Part shown: positions 1 through 9,747 of the stretch, piece after piece
How positions within the stretch are numbered: the stretch's first letter is position 1
How the letters are laid out: each line of letters opens with the position of its first letter
NCBI RefSeq assembly: GCF_020991065.1
Contig: NZ_CP087710.1
Location: 4,092,001-4,156,000 of the forward strand
DNA: 64,000 bases
DNA from: Nocardioides okcheonensis
GTDB lineage: Bacteria > Actinomycetota > Actinomycetes > Propionibacteriales > Nocardioidaceae
Reading direction: 5' to 3'
The notes under the pieces: model-generated
Databases searched by the model: none
Seen by the model: only the letters and a program-made list of their open reading frames with translations
Told to the model about the DNA's origin: nothing
Made by a program: the position numbers and the translations under genes

Positions 1-1
1 G

Positions 2-214
2 ATGATCGCGTCCGAGGTGCGCGAGATCTGCGAGCGCTACGGGATCGAGTACACGACCGGCCCGCTGCGCCGCCAGCTCGGCAGCGTGGCGCGCAAGATC
101 TGCCGCCTCGCGCTGCCTCAGTCCTCCGGGTCGTCGAGCCGCGCCAGCCAGGTGGCCAGCCGCTCGACGGCCGTCTCGAACTCCGGGTGGGTGTCGACGA
201 ACGCCTGCATCTGA
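2..214 (+). CDS. Fatty acid desaturase, C-terminal fragment (5' end outside window)
   Basis: Open frame entering from the left edge. Residues 3-38 (SEVREICERYGIEYTTGPL onward, ending CRLALP) resemble the C-terminal tail of actinobacterial membrane fatty acid desaturases of the DesA3/alkane hydroxylase type, which end with a VREICxxYxxxYTTG segment. The His-box membrane part lies outside the window. After CRLALP the frame reads on for about 30 residues of low-complexity Ser/Arg sequence that overlaps the convergent DUF6104 gene by 97 bp, so the native stop may have been lost. The methionine at position 2 is internal, not the start. Family is moderately certain; substrate unknown. Confidence 0.55.
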   Translation: MIASEVREICERYGIEYTTGPLRRQLGSVARKICRLALPQSSGSSSRASQVASRSTAVSNSGWVSTNACI

Positions 215-294
215 TCGGCGAGCCACGCCAGGGTGACCTCCTCGTCACCCCGGCGCTTCTCCAGCTCCTCGAGCCCGCGATCGGTGAAGTACAC
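118..294 (-). CDS. DUF6104 family small protein, 58 aa
   Basis: Short ORF read from a GTG at 294: VYFTDRGLEELEKRRGDEEV, then TLAWLADQMQAFVDTHPEFE and a tail ending WLARLDDPED. This matches the DUF6104 proteins that follow kgd/odhA in Streptomyces and relatives. Function is unknown. The start is supported by a GAGGAG ribosome site that overlaps the kgd stop codon (TGAGGAG), with only 12 bp between the genes, so it is probably co-transcribed and translationally coupled with kgd. It is acidic, has no signal peptide or membrane segment, and is probably cytoplasmic. It overlaps the desaturase fragment tail-to-tail. Confidence 0.75.
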   Translation of the reverse strand: MYFTDRGLEELEKRRGDEEVTLAWLADQMQAFVDTHPEFETAVERLATWLARLDDPED

Positions 295-306
295 CCCGGG
301 CGCTCC

Positions 307-3300
307 TCAGTAGTCGTGACCGGCGGTGCGCGGCTCCGCGAACGCCGTGTCGAGGAGGGTCTTCTGCTCCTCGGTGTGGCGCTTCACGGTGCCGACCGAC
401 GGCGAGGCCGACGCGGGGCGGGTGACCGGCTCGACGACCAGGTCGAGCTCGGGCCACACGTTGAGCTGGTAGTGCGGCCACGGGCCCATGTTGCGGGGCT
501 CGTCCTGCACCCAGCGGACCGCCTTGAGGTTCGGGTACTTCGCGACCTCGGCCTTGATCTCCTCGACCGGGTTCGGGTAGAGGCGCTCGACGCGGCCGAT
601 GGCGAACTTCTCGCCGTTCTCGCGCTTGCCGCGCTCGACCATCAGGTCCCAGGTCACTCGACCCGAGCACATGATCAGCGTCTCGACCTTGGCCGGGTCG
701 GCGGCGTCGTCGCCGATGAACGGCCGGAAGGTCGTGTCGCCGACGAAGTCCTCGGGCCGCGACGCCGCCTCCTTGCGCTTGAGCATCGACTTCGGGGTGA
801 AGACGATCAGCGGGCGGTGCTCCTCGCCGAGCGAGTGCCGGCGCAGGAGGTGGAAGTACGACGCGGGCGTCGACGGCTGCGCGACGACCATCGCGTCCTC
901 CGCCGACATGGTGAGGAAGCGCTCGATGCGGGCCGACGAGTGGTCCGGTCCCTGGCCCTCGTAGCCGTGGGGGAGCAGCAGGACGACGCCGGACTGCTGG
1001 CGCCACTTGGTCTGGCCGGCGGAGATGAACTCGTCGATGACGGTCTGCGCGCCGTTGACGAAGTCACCGAACTGCGCCTCCCACAGCACCAGCGCCTCGG
1101 GACGGGCCACGGAGTAGCCGTACTCGAAGCCGAGCGCGGCGTACTCGGAGAGCAGCGAGTCGTAGACGTGGAACTTCGCCTGGTCCTCGGTGAGGTTGGT
1201 CAGCGGGGTCCACTCGTCGGCGTTGGTCCGGTCGATGATCGTCGCGAAGCGCTGCACGAAGGTGCCGCGGCGCGAGTCCTGGCCGGCCAGGCGCACGGGG
1301 CGGCCGTCCATCAGCAGCGAGCCGAAGGCGAGGATCTCGCCGGTGCCCCAGTCGATCGGGCCCTCCGTGATCGCCGCGGAGCGACGCTGCAGCTGCGGCA
1401 TCACCTTCGGGTGGACGGTGAAGCCCTCCGGCGGCGTGACGTAGCTGTCGGCGATCCGCTTGAGCACCTCCGGGGAGACGGCGGTGGCGAACTCGCCGGC
1501 CGGCTTGTCCGGGTAGTCCGGGACGGTGGTCCACTCGGTGGGCGCCTCGGAGCTGGCCTCGCGCACCTCGGTGAAGACCCGCTCGAGCTGCTGCTGGTAG
1601 TCCTTGAGGACCTGCTCGGCCTCCTCGATCGTGATGTCGCCACGACCGATGAGCGACTCCGTGTAGAGCTTGCGCACCGAGCGCTTCTGCTCGATCAGGT
1701 CGTACATCAGGGGCTGCGTGTACGACGGGTCGTCGCCCTCGTTGTGGCCGCGACGGCGGTAGCACACGAGGTCGATGACGACGTCCTTGTTGAACGCCTG
1801 GCGGTAGTCGAAGGCGAGCCTGGCCACGCGGATGCAGGCCTCGGGGTCGTCGCCGTTGACGTGGAAGATCGGCGCCTGCACCATCCGCGCCACGTCGGTG
1901 GCGTAGAGCGAGGAGCGCGACGAGCCGGGCGCGGTGGTGAAGCCGACCTGGTTGTTGATCACGACGTGGACGGTGCCGCCGGTGCGGTAGCCGCGCAGCT
2001 GGGAGAGGTTGAGCGTCTCCGCCACCACGCCCTGGCCGGCGAAGGCCGCGTCGCCGTGGACCAGCAGGGGCAGGACCGGGAACTTCTCGCCCTGGTCGAG
2101 GATGTCCTGCTTGGCGCGGGCGATGCCCTCGAGCACCGGGTTGACCGCCTCGAGGTGCGAGGGGTTGGCCGCGACCGACACCTTGATCTTGTCGCCGGAG
2201 CCGGCGACGAACTCGCCCTCGGCGCCGAGGTGGTACTTCACGTCACCCGAGCCCTGGACCGTGCGCGGGTCGATGTTGCCCTCGAACTCGCGGAAGATCT
2301 GGCTGTACTTCTTGCCGACGATGTTGGCGAGCATGTTGAGCCGGCCGCGGTGGGCCATGCCGATGGTGACCTCGTCGAGGCCGGCCTCGGCGGCCGCCTC
2401 GCAGATCTCGTCGACGAGCGGGATCGTGGTCTCGCCGCCCTCCAGGCTGAAGCGCTTCTGGCCGACGAACTTGGTCTGCAGGAACGTCTCGAAGGCCTCG
2501 GCCTGGTTGAGCTTGAGCAGGATCCGCAGCTGCTCCTCGCGCGGCGGCTTCACGTGCGGCTGCTCGACGCGCTCCTGGATCCACTTGCGCTGCTCGGGAT
2601 CCATGATGTGCATGTACTCGATGCCGGTGGTGCGGCAGTAGGAGTCGCGCAGGATGCCGAGGATGTTGCGCAGCTTCATGAAGCGCCGGCCCTCGCCGCC
2701 GAACGAGCCGGTGGCGAACTCGCGGTCGAGGTCCCACAGGGTCAGCCCGTGCGACTCGACCTCGAGGTCGGGGTGGCTGCGCTGGCGGTACTCCAGCGGG
2801 TCGGTGTCGGCCATCAGGTGGCCGCGGACCCGGTAGGCGTGGATCAGCTCGAGGATGCGCGCCTGCTTGACGATGTCGTCGTCGTGGCTCGCGACGATGT
2901 CGCGGGCCCAGCGGATCGGCTCGTAGGGGATGCGCAGCGAGCGGAAGATCTCGTCGAAGAAGTCGTTCTCGCCGAGCAGCAGGCCGTGCACGCGCTTGAG
3001 GAACTCACCCGACTGCGCGCCCTGGATGACGCGGTGGTCGTAGGTCGAGGTCAGCGTCATCGCCTTGCTGATGGCGTTGCGGTTGATCGCCTCGTCGGAG
3101 GCGCCCTGCCACTCCGGCGGGTACTCCATCGCGCCGACGCCGATGATCGCGCCCTGCCCGGCCATCAGGCGCGGCACCGAGTGGACCGTGCCGATGCCGC
3201 CGGGGTTGGTCAGGGACATCGTGGTGCCCTGGAAGTCGGCGACGGTCAGCTTGTTGTCGCGTGCCTTGCGGACCATCTCCTCGTAGGCGGTCCAGAAGGC

Positions 3301-4080
3301 GGCGAAGTCCATGGTCTCGGCGCCCTTGATGTTGGGCACGAGGAGCTGGCGGGTGCCGTCGGGCTTCTGCATGTCGATCGCCAGGCCGAGGTTGATGTGG
3401 GCCGGGGTGATCAGGTTGGGCTTGCCGTCGACGACCTCGTAGCCGACGTTCATCTCCGGCATCGACTTCAGGGCCTTCACCAGCGCGTAGCCGATGATGT
3501 GGGTGAACGACACCTTGCCGCCGCGGGCGCGGGCGAGGTGGTTGTTGATGACCGTGCGGTTGTCCCACAGCAGCTTCACCGGGACCGAGCGCACGGAGGT
3601 CGCGGTCGGCACGGACAGCGACGCGTCCATGTTGGCGGCCGTACGGGCCGGGGCGCCGCGCAGGACCGTGTAGGTCGGCTCGTCGCTGGCCTGGCTCGGG
3701 GCCGCGGGCTTCGGGTCCTTGGCGACCGGGGTGCTGGTGCCCTTGGCCGGCTCGTCGGCCGGGGCGGCCGGGCGCGGGGTGGACTTCGGGGCCTGCTGGG
3801 CCGGGGCGGCCGGCTTCGCCGCGGGCGCGGCGGCGGGCTTCGCGGGAGCCGCGGGAGCCTTCGCGGGTGCGGCGGCGGCCGCCTTCGGCGCGGCCTGCGC
3901 CGTCGAGGCCCCGCCGGCGGACCCGTTGCCGAAGTAGCTGGCCCACTCGGGCGCCACGCTGGCCGGGTCCTTGTCGTACTGCTCCTTCATCTCCTCCACG
4001 AGCCACTCGTTGGCTCCCAGGTCGGATGATGGGGCAACCGAGGAGTGGTTGCTGGACTGCCCGTTCGGGGACTGCGCCAC
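307..4080 (-). CDS. kgd: Multifunctional 2-oxoglutarate decarboxylase/dehydrogenase E1 with fused E2-like domain
   Basis: 1257-aa thiamine-diphosphate enzyme of the TCA cycle acting on 2-oxoglutarate in the actinobacterial hybrid pyruvate/oxoglutarate dehydrogenase complex. Order seen: an N-terminal helix ([19 protein letters not shown]), an Ala/Pro/Lys linker (about 55-135), an E2 succinyltransferase-like domain (about 150-375) with [10 protein letters not shown], where His about 349 is the acyltransferase His, then the E1 domain with [10 protein letters not shown] (about 575), the ThDP region [15 protein letters not shown] (about 677) with INNQVGF, and [16 protein letters not shown] (about 783). 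Length and the lack of a lipoyl domain fit OdhA/Kgd. GTG start at 4080. The 192 bp upstream, shared with the divergent lipoprotein gene, shows no other gene. GarA/OdhI-type regulation is known for the family but is not visible here. Confidence 0.95.
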   Translation of the reverse strand: MAQSPNGQSSNHSSVAPSSDLGANEWLVEEMKEQYDKDPASVAPEWASYFGNGSAGGASTAQAAPKAAAAAPAKAPAAPAKPAAAPAAKPAAPAQQAPKSTPRPAAPADEPAKGTSTPVAKDPKPAAPSQASDEPTYTVLRGAPARTAANMDASLSVPTATSVRSVPVKLLWDNRTVINNHLARARGGKVSFTHIIGYALVKALKSMPEMNVGYEVVDGKPNLITPAHINLGLAIDMQKPDGTRQLLVPNIKGAETMDFAAFWTAYEEMVRKARDNKLTVADFQGTTMSLTNPGGIGTVHSVPRLMAGQGAIIGVGAMEYPPEWQGASDEAINRNAISKAMTLTSTYDHRVIQGAQSGEFLKRVHGLLLGENDFFDEIFRSLRIPYEPIRWARDIVASHDDDIVKQARILELIHAYRVRGHLMADTDPLEYRQRSHPDLEVESHGLTLWDLDREFATGSFGGEGRRFMKLRNILGILRDSYCRTTGIEYMHIMDPEQRKWIQERVEQPHVKPPREEQLRILLKLNQAEAFETFLQTKFVGQKRFSLEGGETTIPLVDEICEAAAEAGLDEVTIGMAHRGRLNMLANIVGKKYSQIFREFEGNIDPRTVQGSGDVKYHLGAEGEFVAGSGDKIKVSVAANPSHLEAVNPVLEGIARAKQDILDQGEKFPVLPLLVHGDAAFAGQGVVAETLNLSQLRGYRTGGTVHVVINNQVGFTTAPGSSRSSLYATDVARMVQAPIFHVNGDDPEACIRVARLAFDYRQAFNKDVVIDLVCYRRRGHNEGDDPSYTQPLMYDLIEQKRSVRKLYTESLIGRGDITIEEAEQVLKDYQQQLERVFTEVREASSEAPTEWTTVPDYPDKPAGEFATAVSPEVLKRIADSYVTPPEGFTVHPKVMPQLQRRSAAITEGPIDWGTGEILAFGSLLMDGRPVRLAGQDSRRGTFVQRFATIIDRTNADEWTPLTNLTEDQAKFHVYDSLLSEYAALGFEYGYSVARPEALVLWEAQFGDFVNGAQTVIDEFISAGQTKWRQQSGVVLLLPHGYEGQGPDHSSARIERFLTMSAEDAMVVAQPSTPASYFHLLRRHSLGEEHRPLIVFTPKSMLKRKEAASRPEDFVGDTTFRPFIGDDAADPAKVETLIMCSGRVTWDLMVERGKRENGEKFAIGRVERLYPNPVEEIKAEVAKYPNLKAVRWVQDEPRNMGPWPHYQLNVWPELDLVVEPVTRPASASPSVGTVKRHTEEQKTLLDTAFAEPRTAGHDY

Positions 4081-4272
4081 GCTTGTTTCGCCTCTTCCAG
4101 ATCTCTTCGCGCGAGGGTTGGACCAAAGTCGCTGTCAAGGCTAGTCCCACACGCACGCAAATGCAGGGGCGGGGAGGGCCTTTGAGGCATGGTGTCGCCC
4201 ACACCGGTCGCTACCGGTCGGTATCCCCTCCCACCCCTGCCTCGCACCGCCTGTCACCCCGCTGGAGTCGTC

Positions 4273-4893
4273 ATGCCACGCGCCTCGTCGGGCCCCCGCC
4301 CGTGGACCCGCCGCCTCGCCGCCGTCCCGCTCGTCCTGCTCCTCCCGACCACGCTCGTCGGGTGCCAGTCGGGCGCCGCTCCGACGGCCGCGCCGGAGCG
4401 GCTGTCCCGCGGTGACGCGGGCGTCGAGCTCGCCTCGCACGGCGTGGAGACGAAGACCAGGATCCACCGGGTCTTCGGCCGGCTGCCCGACCGCCGGCGC
4501 AAGGCCGTCCGGGCCGAGGTCGGGGCGGTCGTGGACGGCTGGTGGGAGGCGGCCTACCTCGGCGGCAGCTACCCGCGCAGCAGCTTCCCCGCGGCGTTCC
4601 CGGGGTTCACCCGCGGCGCCGAGCAGCGGGCCCGCGCCGACAAGGCGCTGCTCACCAACGAGACCCAGGGGCCGTCGATCGACTCGGTCACCGCCAAGCA
4701 CCGGTCGGTCGTCGTCGACGTCCTCGCCACCGGCGGGCAGGCCCGCACGGTCACCGCGCACGTGGTGCTGCGGTTCGAGACCACGGGGGAGAAGGCCGGC
4801 ACCACGACGGTGCGCGGCCGGCTCTTCCTGACCCGCCGGGCGGGCACGTGGAAGGTGTTCGGCTACGACGTCTCGAAGGGAGCGCAGCGATGA
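4273..4893 (+). CDS. Putative lipoprotein, 206 aa
   Basis: Starts at ATG 4273 after GGAG with 5-nt spacing. The longer in-frame extension upstream lacks a ribosome site. N-terminus has RR, a hydrophobic stretch (LAAVPLVLLLPTTLVGC) and a lipobox cysteine at residue 31, so it should be exported and lipid-anchored. The mature part has a YLGGSYPRSSFPAAF segment and a C-terminal region GTWKVFGYDVSKG that resembles the end of small wall-associated NTF2-like/Mce-associated domains, but I do not recognise the family. It overlaps the following LCP gene by 4 nt (ATGA), suggesting coupled expression and a cell-envelope role. Confidence 0.75.
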   Translation: MPRASSGPRPWTRRLAAVPLVLLLPTTLVGCQSGAAPTAAPERLSRGDAGVELASHGVETKTRIHRVFGRLPDRRRKAVRAEVGAVVDGWWEAAYLGGSYPRSSFPAAFPGFTRGAEQRARADKALLTNETQGPSIDSVTAKHRSVVVDVLATGGQARTVTAHVVLRFETTGEKAGTTTVRGRLFLTRRAGTWKVFGYDVSKGAQR

Positions 4894-5807
4894 GGACGGG
4901 ACGAGGCCCGGTGCGGGTGGTGCGGGCGGTGACGCTGGCCGCGGTGCTCGCCGTCACCGCGCTGGTCGTGCCGCAGTCCGCGGTGCAGTCGACCGAGGTC
5001 TCGCTGACCCGGATCCGGCACGCCGAGGGCGTCGAGGTCGGTGGTGCCGACGTGGTCTGGATCCTCGCGGTCGGCTCCGACGCCCGCCCGGGCCAGGACA
5101 TGACCCGCTCGCGCGGCGACGCGCTGCAGATGGTCGGCATCAACACCCGCACCGGAGCCGCCACCGCCATCGGCGTGCCGCGCGACTCGTGGGTCGCGAT
5201 CCCGGGCCACGGCCGGGAGAAGATCAACTCGGCGCTCTACTTCGCCGGTCCGCGCGGCATGGCGGGCGCGATGCGCAACCTCGTCGGGATCGAGCCGGAC
5301 TACGTCATGGTCACCCGGTTCCCGTTCTTCGAGGACATGGTCGACGACATCGGCGGGATCACGGTCACCAACCCCCGCCGGTTCTCCGACCCCTACCTCA
5401 AGAAGGAGGGCTTCTCCCGCGGGCGGATCCACCTCGGCGGATACGACGCGATGGCGTTCTCGCGCATCCGCAAGGGCCTGGCCGGCGGCGACTTCGACCG
5501 GTCGGCCAACCAGCAGCGCACCCTGCGCGGCATCCACGCCCGGATCCGGTCCCAGGCCGACCGCCCGGGGTTCATCGAGCGCGGCGTGATGACCGTGATG
5601 GCCCACATGGCCACCGACGCGTCCCCGCAGGAGCTCTACGAGCTCGCGCAGGCCGTCGCGCAGGTCGACCCGCGCCGGATCACGACCTGCGTGGTGCAGG
5701 GCCGGGTCGGCTACGTCGGGGCCGCGAGCGTGGTGTTCCCGGACGTGTCGCAGGCTCGTCGCCTCGGTCGCGAGTCGCGGGCGGACGCGACGCTGCGCCG
5801 CTGCTGA
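4890..5807 (+). CDS. LytR-CpsA-Psr (LCP) family protein, 305 aa
   Basis: Single N-terminal membrane anchor (VVRAVTLAAVLAVTALVVP) followed by an LCP catalytic domain: ILAVGSDARPGQDMTRSRGD, IGVPRDSWVAIPGHG, KINSALYFAG, GGITV and FSRIRKGLAGGDFDRSANQQ. LCP enzymes transfer undecaprenyl-diphosphate-linked glycopolymers (arabinogalactan or teichoic acid type) to peptidoglycan on the outer face of the membrane. The Asp and Arg residues that bind the pyrophosphate lipid are present. ATG at 4890 overlaps the stop of the lipoprotein gene, so the two are one transcription unit. No LytR_C domain follows. The polymer transferred cannot be told from sequence. Confidence 0.88.
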   Translation: MRTGRGPVRVVRAVTLAAVLAVTALVVPQSAVQSTEVSLTRIRHAEGVEVGGADVVWILAVGSDARPGQDMTRSRGDALQMVGINTRTGAATAIGVPRDSWVAIPGHGREKINSALYFAGPRGMAGAMRNLVGIEPDYVMVTRFPFFEDMVDDIGGITVTNPRRFSDPYLKKEGFSRGRIHLGGYDAMAFSRIRKGLAGGDFDRSANQQRTLRGIHARIRSQADRPGFIERGVMTVMAHMATDASPQELYELAQAVAQVDPRRITTCVVQGRVGYVGAASVVFPDVSQARRLGRESRADATLRRC

Positions 5808-5811
5808 GGAC

Positions 5812-5850
5812 GCGGCATCGGGCCGAACCCCATGGCCGGCCCGACGCCGC
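5812..5850. terminator. Bidirectional hairpin between convergent genes
   Basis: Inverted repeat with 13 paired bases and one A/C mismatch (arms 5812-5825 and 5837-5850, 11-nt loop), located 5 bp after the LCP stop and 43 bp from the stop of the convergent secreted-protein gene. There is no T-tract on either side, so it is a probable stem-type bidirectional terminator. Confidence 0.55.
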
Positions 5851-5892
5851 TGCTCCGAAGCGTACCGACGCGAGGGGGGCGTGTCGCTGACC

Positions 5893-7287
5893 TCAGCGCG
5901 CGTAGATCCGGCCCGCGGTGCGGGCCAGGTCGATGACCACGGCCTCCGAGAAGAGCGTGATCCGCAGGCCGATCACCTGCGACCCGCGGTAGCCGGTGTC
6001 GACGAGCTGGCGCTGGATCACGCCGGCACCGTTCGGCAGCTCCACGACCCCGCCGGGCGCCGGGACCTCGAGCGGCTGTCCGGCGACGGTGATCGACCCG
6101 ACGGCGGTGCTGACCTTCGACCCCACCCGCTTGCCGGCCTTCTGCCGCATCGCCGCGCGCGACGACACGTCGCTGATGACGAGCTGGGCGGACGGCACGG
6201 TCACCGTGCCGATGGCCGTGCGGGACCACCCCTTGGCGACCTTCCTGGCCCGCCGCTGGTCGCCGTCGACCTGGTAGACGACGTCGTCGAGCAGCACCGG
6301 GACGGGCAGCAGCTGGCTGGCGTGGGGGACCGTGAAGGTCTGGGTCCGGCCGCGCGAGCCCTGGCACGCCAGCGCCTTGTGCTCGACGTTGCCGAAGCGC
6401 AGCGCACCGTCGAGGACCTGGTAGTCCATGGCGGTGCCGCCGGCGCGGAACACGCCGACGGGCGCGGGGCCACCCATCCGCACCCGCGCGGTGCCGAGCT
6501 CGACGAGCTGGCGCCGGTCGCCGGCGGTCACCTCGATGCGCAGCGCCGACGCCTGCGACTGGGCGGCGTGCGCGGTGGCGCGGCCCTTCTCGTAGCCGAG
6601 CGAGATGCTGCCGAGGCCGGGGATCTCGATCGGCCTGGTCACGTCGCCGAGCACCTCGAACACCTGCTGCGCGGCGGCCTGGGTGCCGGTGAAGACGGTG
6701 CCGGTGACCTGGTCCAGCGGCTCGAGGAGCTCCTGGAGCTCGGGCGGCAGGTTGCCCACGACGGTCTCGGGGAGCAGCTCGAGCGAGATGCTGGCGAAGG
6801 TGAAGCCCTCGTCGTGGCCGTAGCCCTGCGGCGTGTTGAAGGCGTCGGCGGTTGTCTGGAGCCCCTTGATCACCAGCTTCGGCGTGGTGAGCGGGCCGAC
6901 GGTGCCGCCGACGGTGACGTCGCCGATGGTGTTGGTGCCGCGCACGCCGTGGGTGCTGCCGTCGGCGTAGGTCTCGGTCCGGCTGGTGCTGGCCGAGACC
7001 CGGATCAGCGGGTTGTCGGGCACCGACACGGCGGACTGGCGCTCGACGGTCTGGCCGACGGCGCGGGTGCACAGCTGCTGGGCGTGCGCGTCCTTGAGGT
7101 CGAGGGCCTCGACGCTGTCGGTCACCAGCTTCACGCCGTAGACGTCGCCGCGGTAGCCGAAGTCGGTCAGGCGCTTCGCGTCGTCGTCGGCCCGTGCCGG
7201 GGCCGTCGGTCCGGCGACGAGGGCGAGGCCGGCGACGAGACCGGTGGTGACGGTGGCCGCGAGACGGCGGCGGGTGTGGTCGCGCAT
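5893..7287 (-). CDS. Secreted protein of unknown function, 464 aa
   Basis: Sec signal peptide (MRDHTRRRLAATVTTGLVAGLALVAG, cleavage near APARA-DDDA). The mature protein is about 430 residues, rich in Val, Gly and Thr, predicted beta-rich, with two cysteines (QLCTRAVG and ALACQGS) and no membrane segment or sorting signal. Repeated phrases of the type TNTIGDVTVGGTVGPLTTPK and TAVGSITVAGQPLEVPAPGG suggest two or more related beta modules. I do not recognise a family; some choice-of-anchor-type secreted actinobacterial proteins look similar. It is monocistronic: the tRNA terminator lies upstream and a convergent hairpin downstream. Confidence 0.75.
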   Translation of the reverse strand: MRDHTRRRLAATVTTGLVAGLALVAGPTAPARADDDAKRLTDFGYRGDVYGVKLVTDSVEALDLKDAHAQQLCTRAVGQTVERQSAVSVPDNPLIRVSASTSRTETYADGSTHGVRGTNTIGDVTVGGTVGPLTTPKLVIKGLQTTADAFNTPQGYGHDEGFTFASISLELLPETVVGNLPPELQELLEPLDQVTGTVFTGTQAAAQQVFEVLGDVTRPIEIPGLGSISLGYEKGRATAHAAQSQASALRIEVTAGDRRQLVELGTARVRMGGPAPVGVFRAGGTAMDYQVLDGALRFGNVEHKALACQGSRGRTQTFTVPHASQLLPVPVLLDDVVYQVDGDQRRARKVAKGWSRTAIGTVTVPSAQLVISDVSSRAAMRQKAGKRVGSKVSTAVGSITVAGQPLEVPAPGGVVELPNGAGVIQRQLVDTGYRGSQVIGLRITLFSEAVVIDLARTAGRIYAR

Positions 7288-7346
7288 GACCCCTCAACGA
7301 CGGACGGTGGCGAGGGTCACGCTCGGGCGCCGGGAGCGAAATGCCG

Positions 7347-7376
7347 GACGGCGGCACCCGCGTGGGTGCCGCCGTC
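7347..7376 (-). terminator. Intrinsic terminator of the tRNA-Arg gene
   Basis: Perfect 13-bp stem (7347-7359 with 7364-7376) and a GCGT tetraloop. It lies 5 bp beyond the 3' end of the minus-strand tRNA and is followed on that strand by CGGCATTTCGC, a short T-tract. It separates the tRNA from the secreted-protein gene. Confidence 0.8.
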
Positions 7377-7381
7377 GTCTG

Positions 7382-7454
7382 CGCCTCCGGCAGGATTCGA
7401 ACCTGCGGCACCTGGTACCGGAAACCAGTGCTCTATCCCCTGAGCTACGGAGGC
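7382..7454 (-). tRNA. tRNA-Arg (anticodon CCG)
   Basis: A 73-nt cloverleaf: acceptor arms GCCTCCG/CGGAGGC with discriminator G, D-arm GCTC...GAGC, anticodon stem CTGGT/ACCAG with loop TTCCGGT (anticodon CCG, reads CGG), five-base variable region and T-arm GCAGG-TTCGAAT-CCTGC. No CCA is encoded. CGG is a common Arg codon at this GC content. It sits about 0.6 kb from argS on the opposite strand. Confidence 0.97.
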
Positions 7455-7525
7455 CCGCACCGGCCGGGCCGGTGCGCGCCGAACACTACCGGGCGTTCGA
7501 CGAGGTCGTGAAACCGACTCGGCGA

Positions 7526-8023
7526 TCAGCGCAGCGCGAGCGACCCGGACGTGTCCGCCGGGAAGGGGAGGGCGGCGTGCTCGGCGACCCGGGCGTCGAT
7601 CTTCGCAGCGATGTCGGCCGGCCACGGGGCCGTCCGGCGCGTCGACAGGTCGATGTGCAGGAAGATCTCCTCGACGACGCAGGCCACCTGCTGGTGGGTC
7701 TCGTCGAGCAGGTAGACCAGCACGTGCGCGGCCCGCTCGGAGCGCCCGAGCAGCCGCACGCGCGCCGACATGGTGTCGCCGGTGCGCAGCTCGTTGAGGT
7801 AGGTGACGTGGTGCTCGGCGGTGAAGCACGCCTGGCCGTCGGTGAGCGGCCACATCGTCGGGATGCCGACCTCGACGAGCGACTCGTCGAGGCCCTCGCT
7901 GGCGATGCCGATGTAGTGGCGCACGTTGAGGTGGCCGTTGATGTCCTCGAAGGGCATCGGCACGGGCTGCTCGACGTAGGCCGGCAGGTCGATGAGCTGG
8001 TCGTAGGTGGGGTGCGTCGTCAC
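7526..8023 (-). CDS. Acyl-CoA thioesterase, hotdog (4HBT) fold, 165 aa
   Basis: Single hotdog domain: FEDINGHLNVRHYIGIA carries the Asp and the HxN pattern typical of 4HBT thioesterases (FabM/YbgC/BACH-like), followed by TYLNELRTGDTMSARVRLLG and CVVEEIFLHIDLSTRR. It would hydrolyse an acyl-CoA in the cytoplasm; the chain length cannot be inferred. GTG start at 8023. Divergent from argS with 61 bp between the starts. Length is normal for the family. Confidence 0.8.
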   Translation of the reverse strand: MTTHPTYDQLIDLPAYVEQPVPMPFEDINGHLNVRHYIGIASEGLDESLVEVGIPTMWPLTDGQACFTAEHHVTYLNELRTGDTMSARVRLLGRSERAAHVLVYLLDETHQQVACVVEEIFLHIDLSTRRTAPWPADIAAKIDARVAEHAALPFPADTSGSLALR

Positions 8024-8084
8024 AGGCCGAACCCTAGGTGAAACCGGTTCGGCCCGCCGGTCCGCCCGCCGATAGGCTTGGCGG

Positions 8085-9740
8085 GTGAACCCCGATCAGC
8101 TCTCCGAGACCATCGTCGACGTCCTGACGGCCCTCGTGGCCGACGGAGCGGTCACGCTGCCCGACGGCGTGCCCTCCCAGGTCACGGTGGAGCGACCCCG
8201 GCAGAAGGGCCACGGCGACTACGCCACCAACGTGGCGCTCCAGCTGGCCAAGAAGGCCGGCACGAACCCCCGCGCCTTCGCCGACCTGGTGGCCGAGCGG
8301 CTGCGCGCCTCCGACGGCATCGCCGACGTCGAGGTCGCCGGTCCGGGCTTCCTCAACGTGACGGTCGAGGCCGGCGCGCAGGGCCAGGTCGCGGCCGACG
8401 TCGTCGCGGCGGGGGAGGCCTACGGCTCGTCCGACGCCTTCGCCGGGGAGAAGATCAACCTCGAGTTCGTCTCCGCCAACCCCACCGGCCCGCTGCACCT
8501 CGGCGGCGTGCGCTGGGCCGCGGTCGGCGACGCGCTCGGGCGGATCTTCACCAAGACCGGCGCGGACGTCACCCGCGAGTACTACTTCAACGACCACGGC
8601 GCCCAGATCGACCGGTTCAGCTCCTCGCTGCTCGCCAGCGCGAAGGGCGAGCCCGCCCCCGAGGACGGCTACGGCGGGCAGTACATCCACGACATCGCGG
8701 CGGCGGTCGTCGAGAAGCGCCCCGACGTCAAGGACCTCGACGACGCCCGTGCGCAGGAGGTCTTCCGCGAGGTCGGCGTCGACATGATGTTCGAGGAGAT
8801 CAAGACGTCGCTGCACGACTTCGGCGTCGACTTCGACGTCTACTTCCACGAGAAGTCGCTGCACGACAGCGGCGCGGTCGAGCGCGCGATCGCGCGGCTG
8901 ACCGAGATGGGCAACACCTACGAGGCCGACGGCGCGCTGTGGCTGCGCACCGAGAAGTACGGCGACGACAAGGACCGGGTGATCATCCGGTCCAACGGCA
9001 CGCCCGCCTACATCTCCGGCGACCTCGGCTACTACCTCGACAAGCGCGAGCGCGGCTTCGACCGCTGCTTCATCATGCTGGGAGCCGACCACCACGGCTA
9101 CGTCGGCCGGATGAACGCGATGTGCAGCGCCTTCGGCGACGAGCCGGGCAAGAACCTCGAGATCCTCATCGGCCAGATGGTCAACCTGCTCCGCGACGGC
9201 GAGCCGATGCGGATGTCCAAGCGCAACGGCACGATCGTCAGCATCGACGACCTCGTCGACGCGATCGGCGTCGACGCCGCCCGCTACGCCCTGGCGCGCT
9301 ACCACAGCGACAGCCCGATCGACATCGACCTCGACCTGTGGTCGCGGGCGACCAACGACAACCCGGTCTACACGGTGCAGTACGCCCACGCCCGGGTGTC
9401 GAGCCTGATGCGCAACGCCGCCGACCTCGGCGTCGTCGCCGAGTCGCACCCCGAGCTGCTCACCCACGAGAAGGAGGGCGAGCTGCTGCGGGCGCTGGCG
9501 GAGTTCCCGCGCGTCATCAAGGCCGCCGCAGAGCTGCGCGAGCCGCACCGGGTCGCGCGCTACCTCGAGGAGCTCGCCGGCACCTACCACCGTTTCTACG
9601 ACAGCTGCCGGGTGCTGCCGCGCGGCGACGAGGAGACCTCCGACCTGCACCGGGCGCGCCTGGTCCTGGTCGACGCGACCCGCGTGGTGCTGGCCAACGG
9701 CCTGGCGCTGCTCGGCGTCTCGGCGCCCGAGAGGATGTGA
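8085..9740 (+). CDS. argS: Arginyl-tRNA synthetase, 551 aa
   Basis: Class I aminoacyl-tRNA synthetase charging tRNA-Arg. Visible: N-terminal additional domain (1-110), [17 protein letters not shown] (the HIGH motif as HLGG, about residue 135), the catalytic segment [30 protein letters not shown] (KMSK-type loop) and the C-terminal anticodon-binding DALR domain ending [13 protein letters not shown]. Translation starts at GTG 8085, 6 nt after a TAGGCT -10-like box (8073-8078) and without a ribosome site, so the mRNA may be leaderless. It heads the argS-lysA-hom-thrC-thrB block; lysA follows after 7 bp. Confidence 0.97.
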   Translation: MNPDQLSETIVDVLTALVADGAVTLPDGVPSQVTVERPRQKGHGDYATNVALQLAKKAGTNPRAFADLVAERLRASDGIADVEVAGPGFLNVTVEAGAQGQVAADVVAAGEAYGSSDAFAGEKINLEFVSANPTGPLHLGGVRWAAVGDALGRIFTKTGADVTREYYFNDHGAQIDRFSSSLLASAKGEPAPEDGYGGQYIHDIAAAVVEKRPDVKDLDDARAQEVFREVGVDMMFEEIKTSLHDFGVDFDVYFHEKSLHDSGAVERAIARLTEMGNTYEADGALWLRTEKYGDDKDRVIIRSNGTPAYISGDLGYYLDKRERGFDRCFIMLGADHHGYVGRMNAMCSAFGDEPGKNLEILIGQMVNLLRDGEPMRMSKRNGTIVSIDDLVDAIGVDAARYALARYHSDSPIDIDLDLWSRATNDNPVYTVQYAHARVSSLMRNAADLGVVAESHPELLTHEKEGELLRALAEFPRVIKAAAELREPHRVARYLEELAGTYHRFYDSCRVLPRGDEETSDLHRARLVLVDATRVVLANGLALLGVSAPERM

Positions 9741-9747
9741 GGGGCCC

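Noticed and set aside
187..4029. Plus-strand 1280-codon open frame opposite kgd
   Set aside because: It is an antisense shadow of kgd with GC-biased composition and no family resemblance; the minus-strand frame has all Kgd motifs.
4199..4222. Repeated ACCGGTCG pair between kgd and the lipoprotein gene as an operator
   Set aside because: Only two 8-bp copies in a GC-rich gap with no promoter elements; not enough to support a site.
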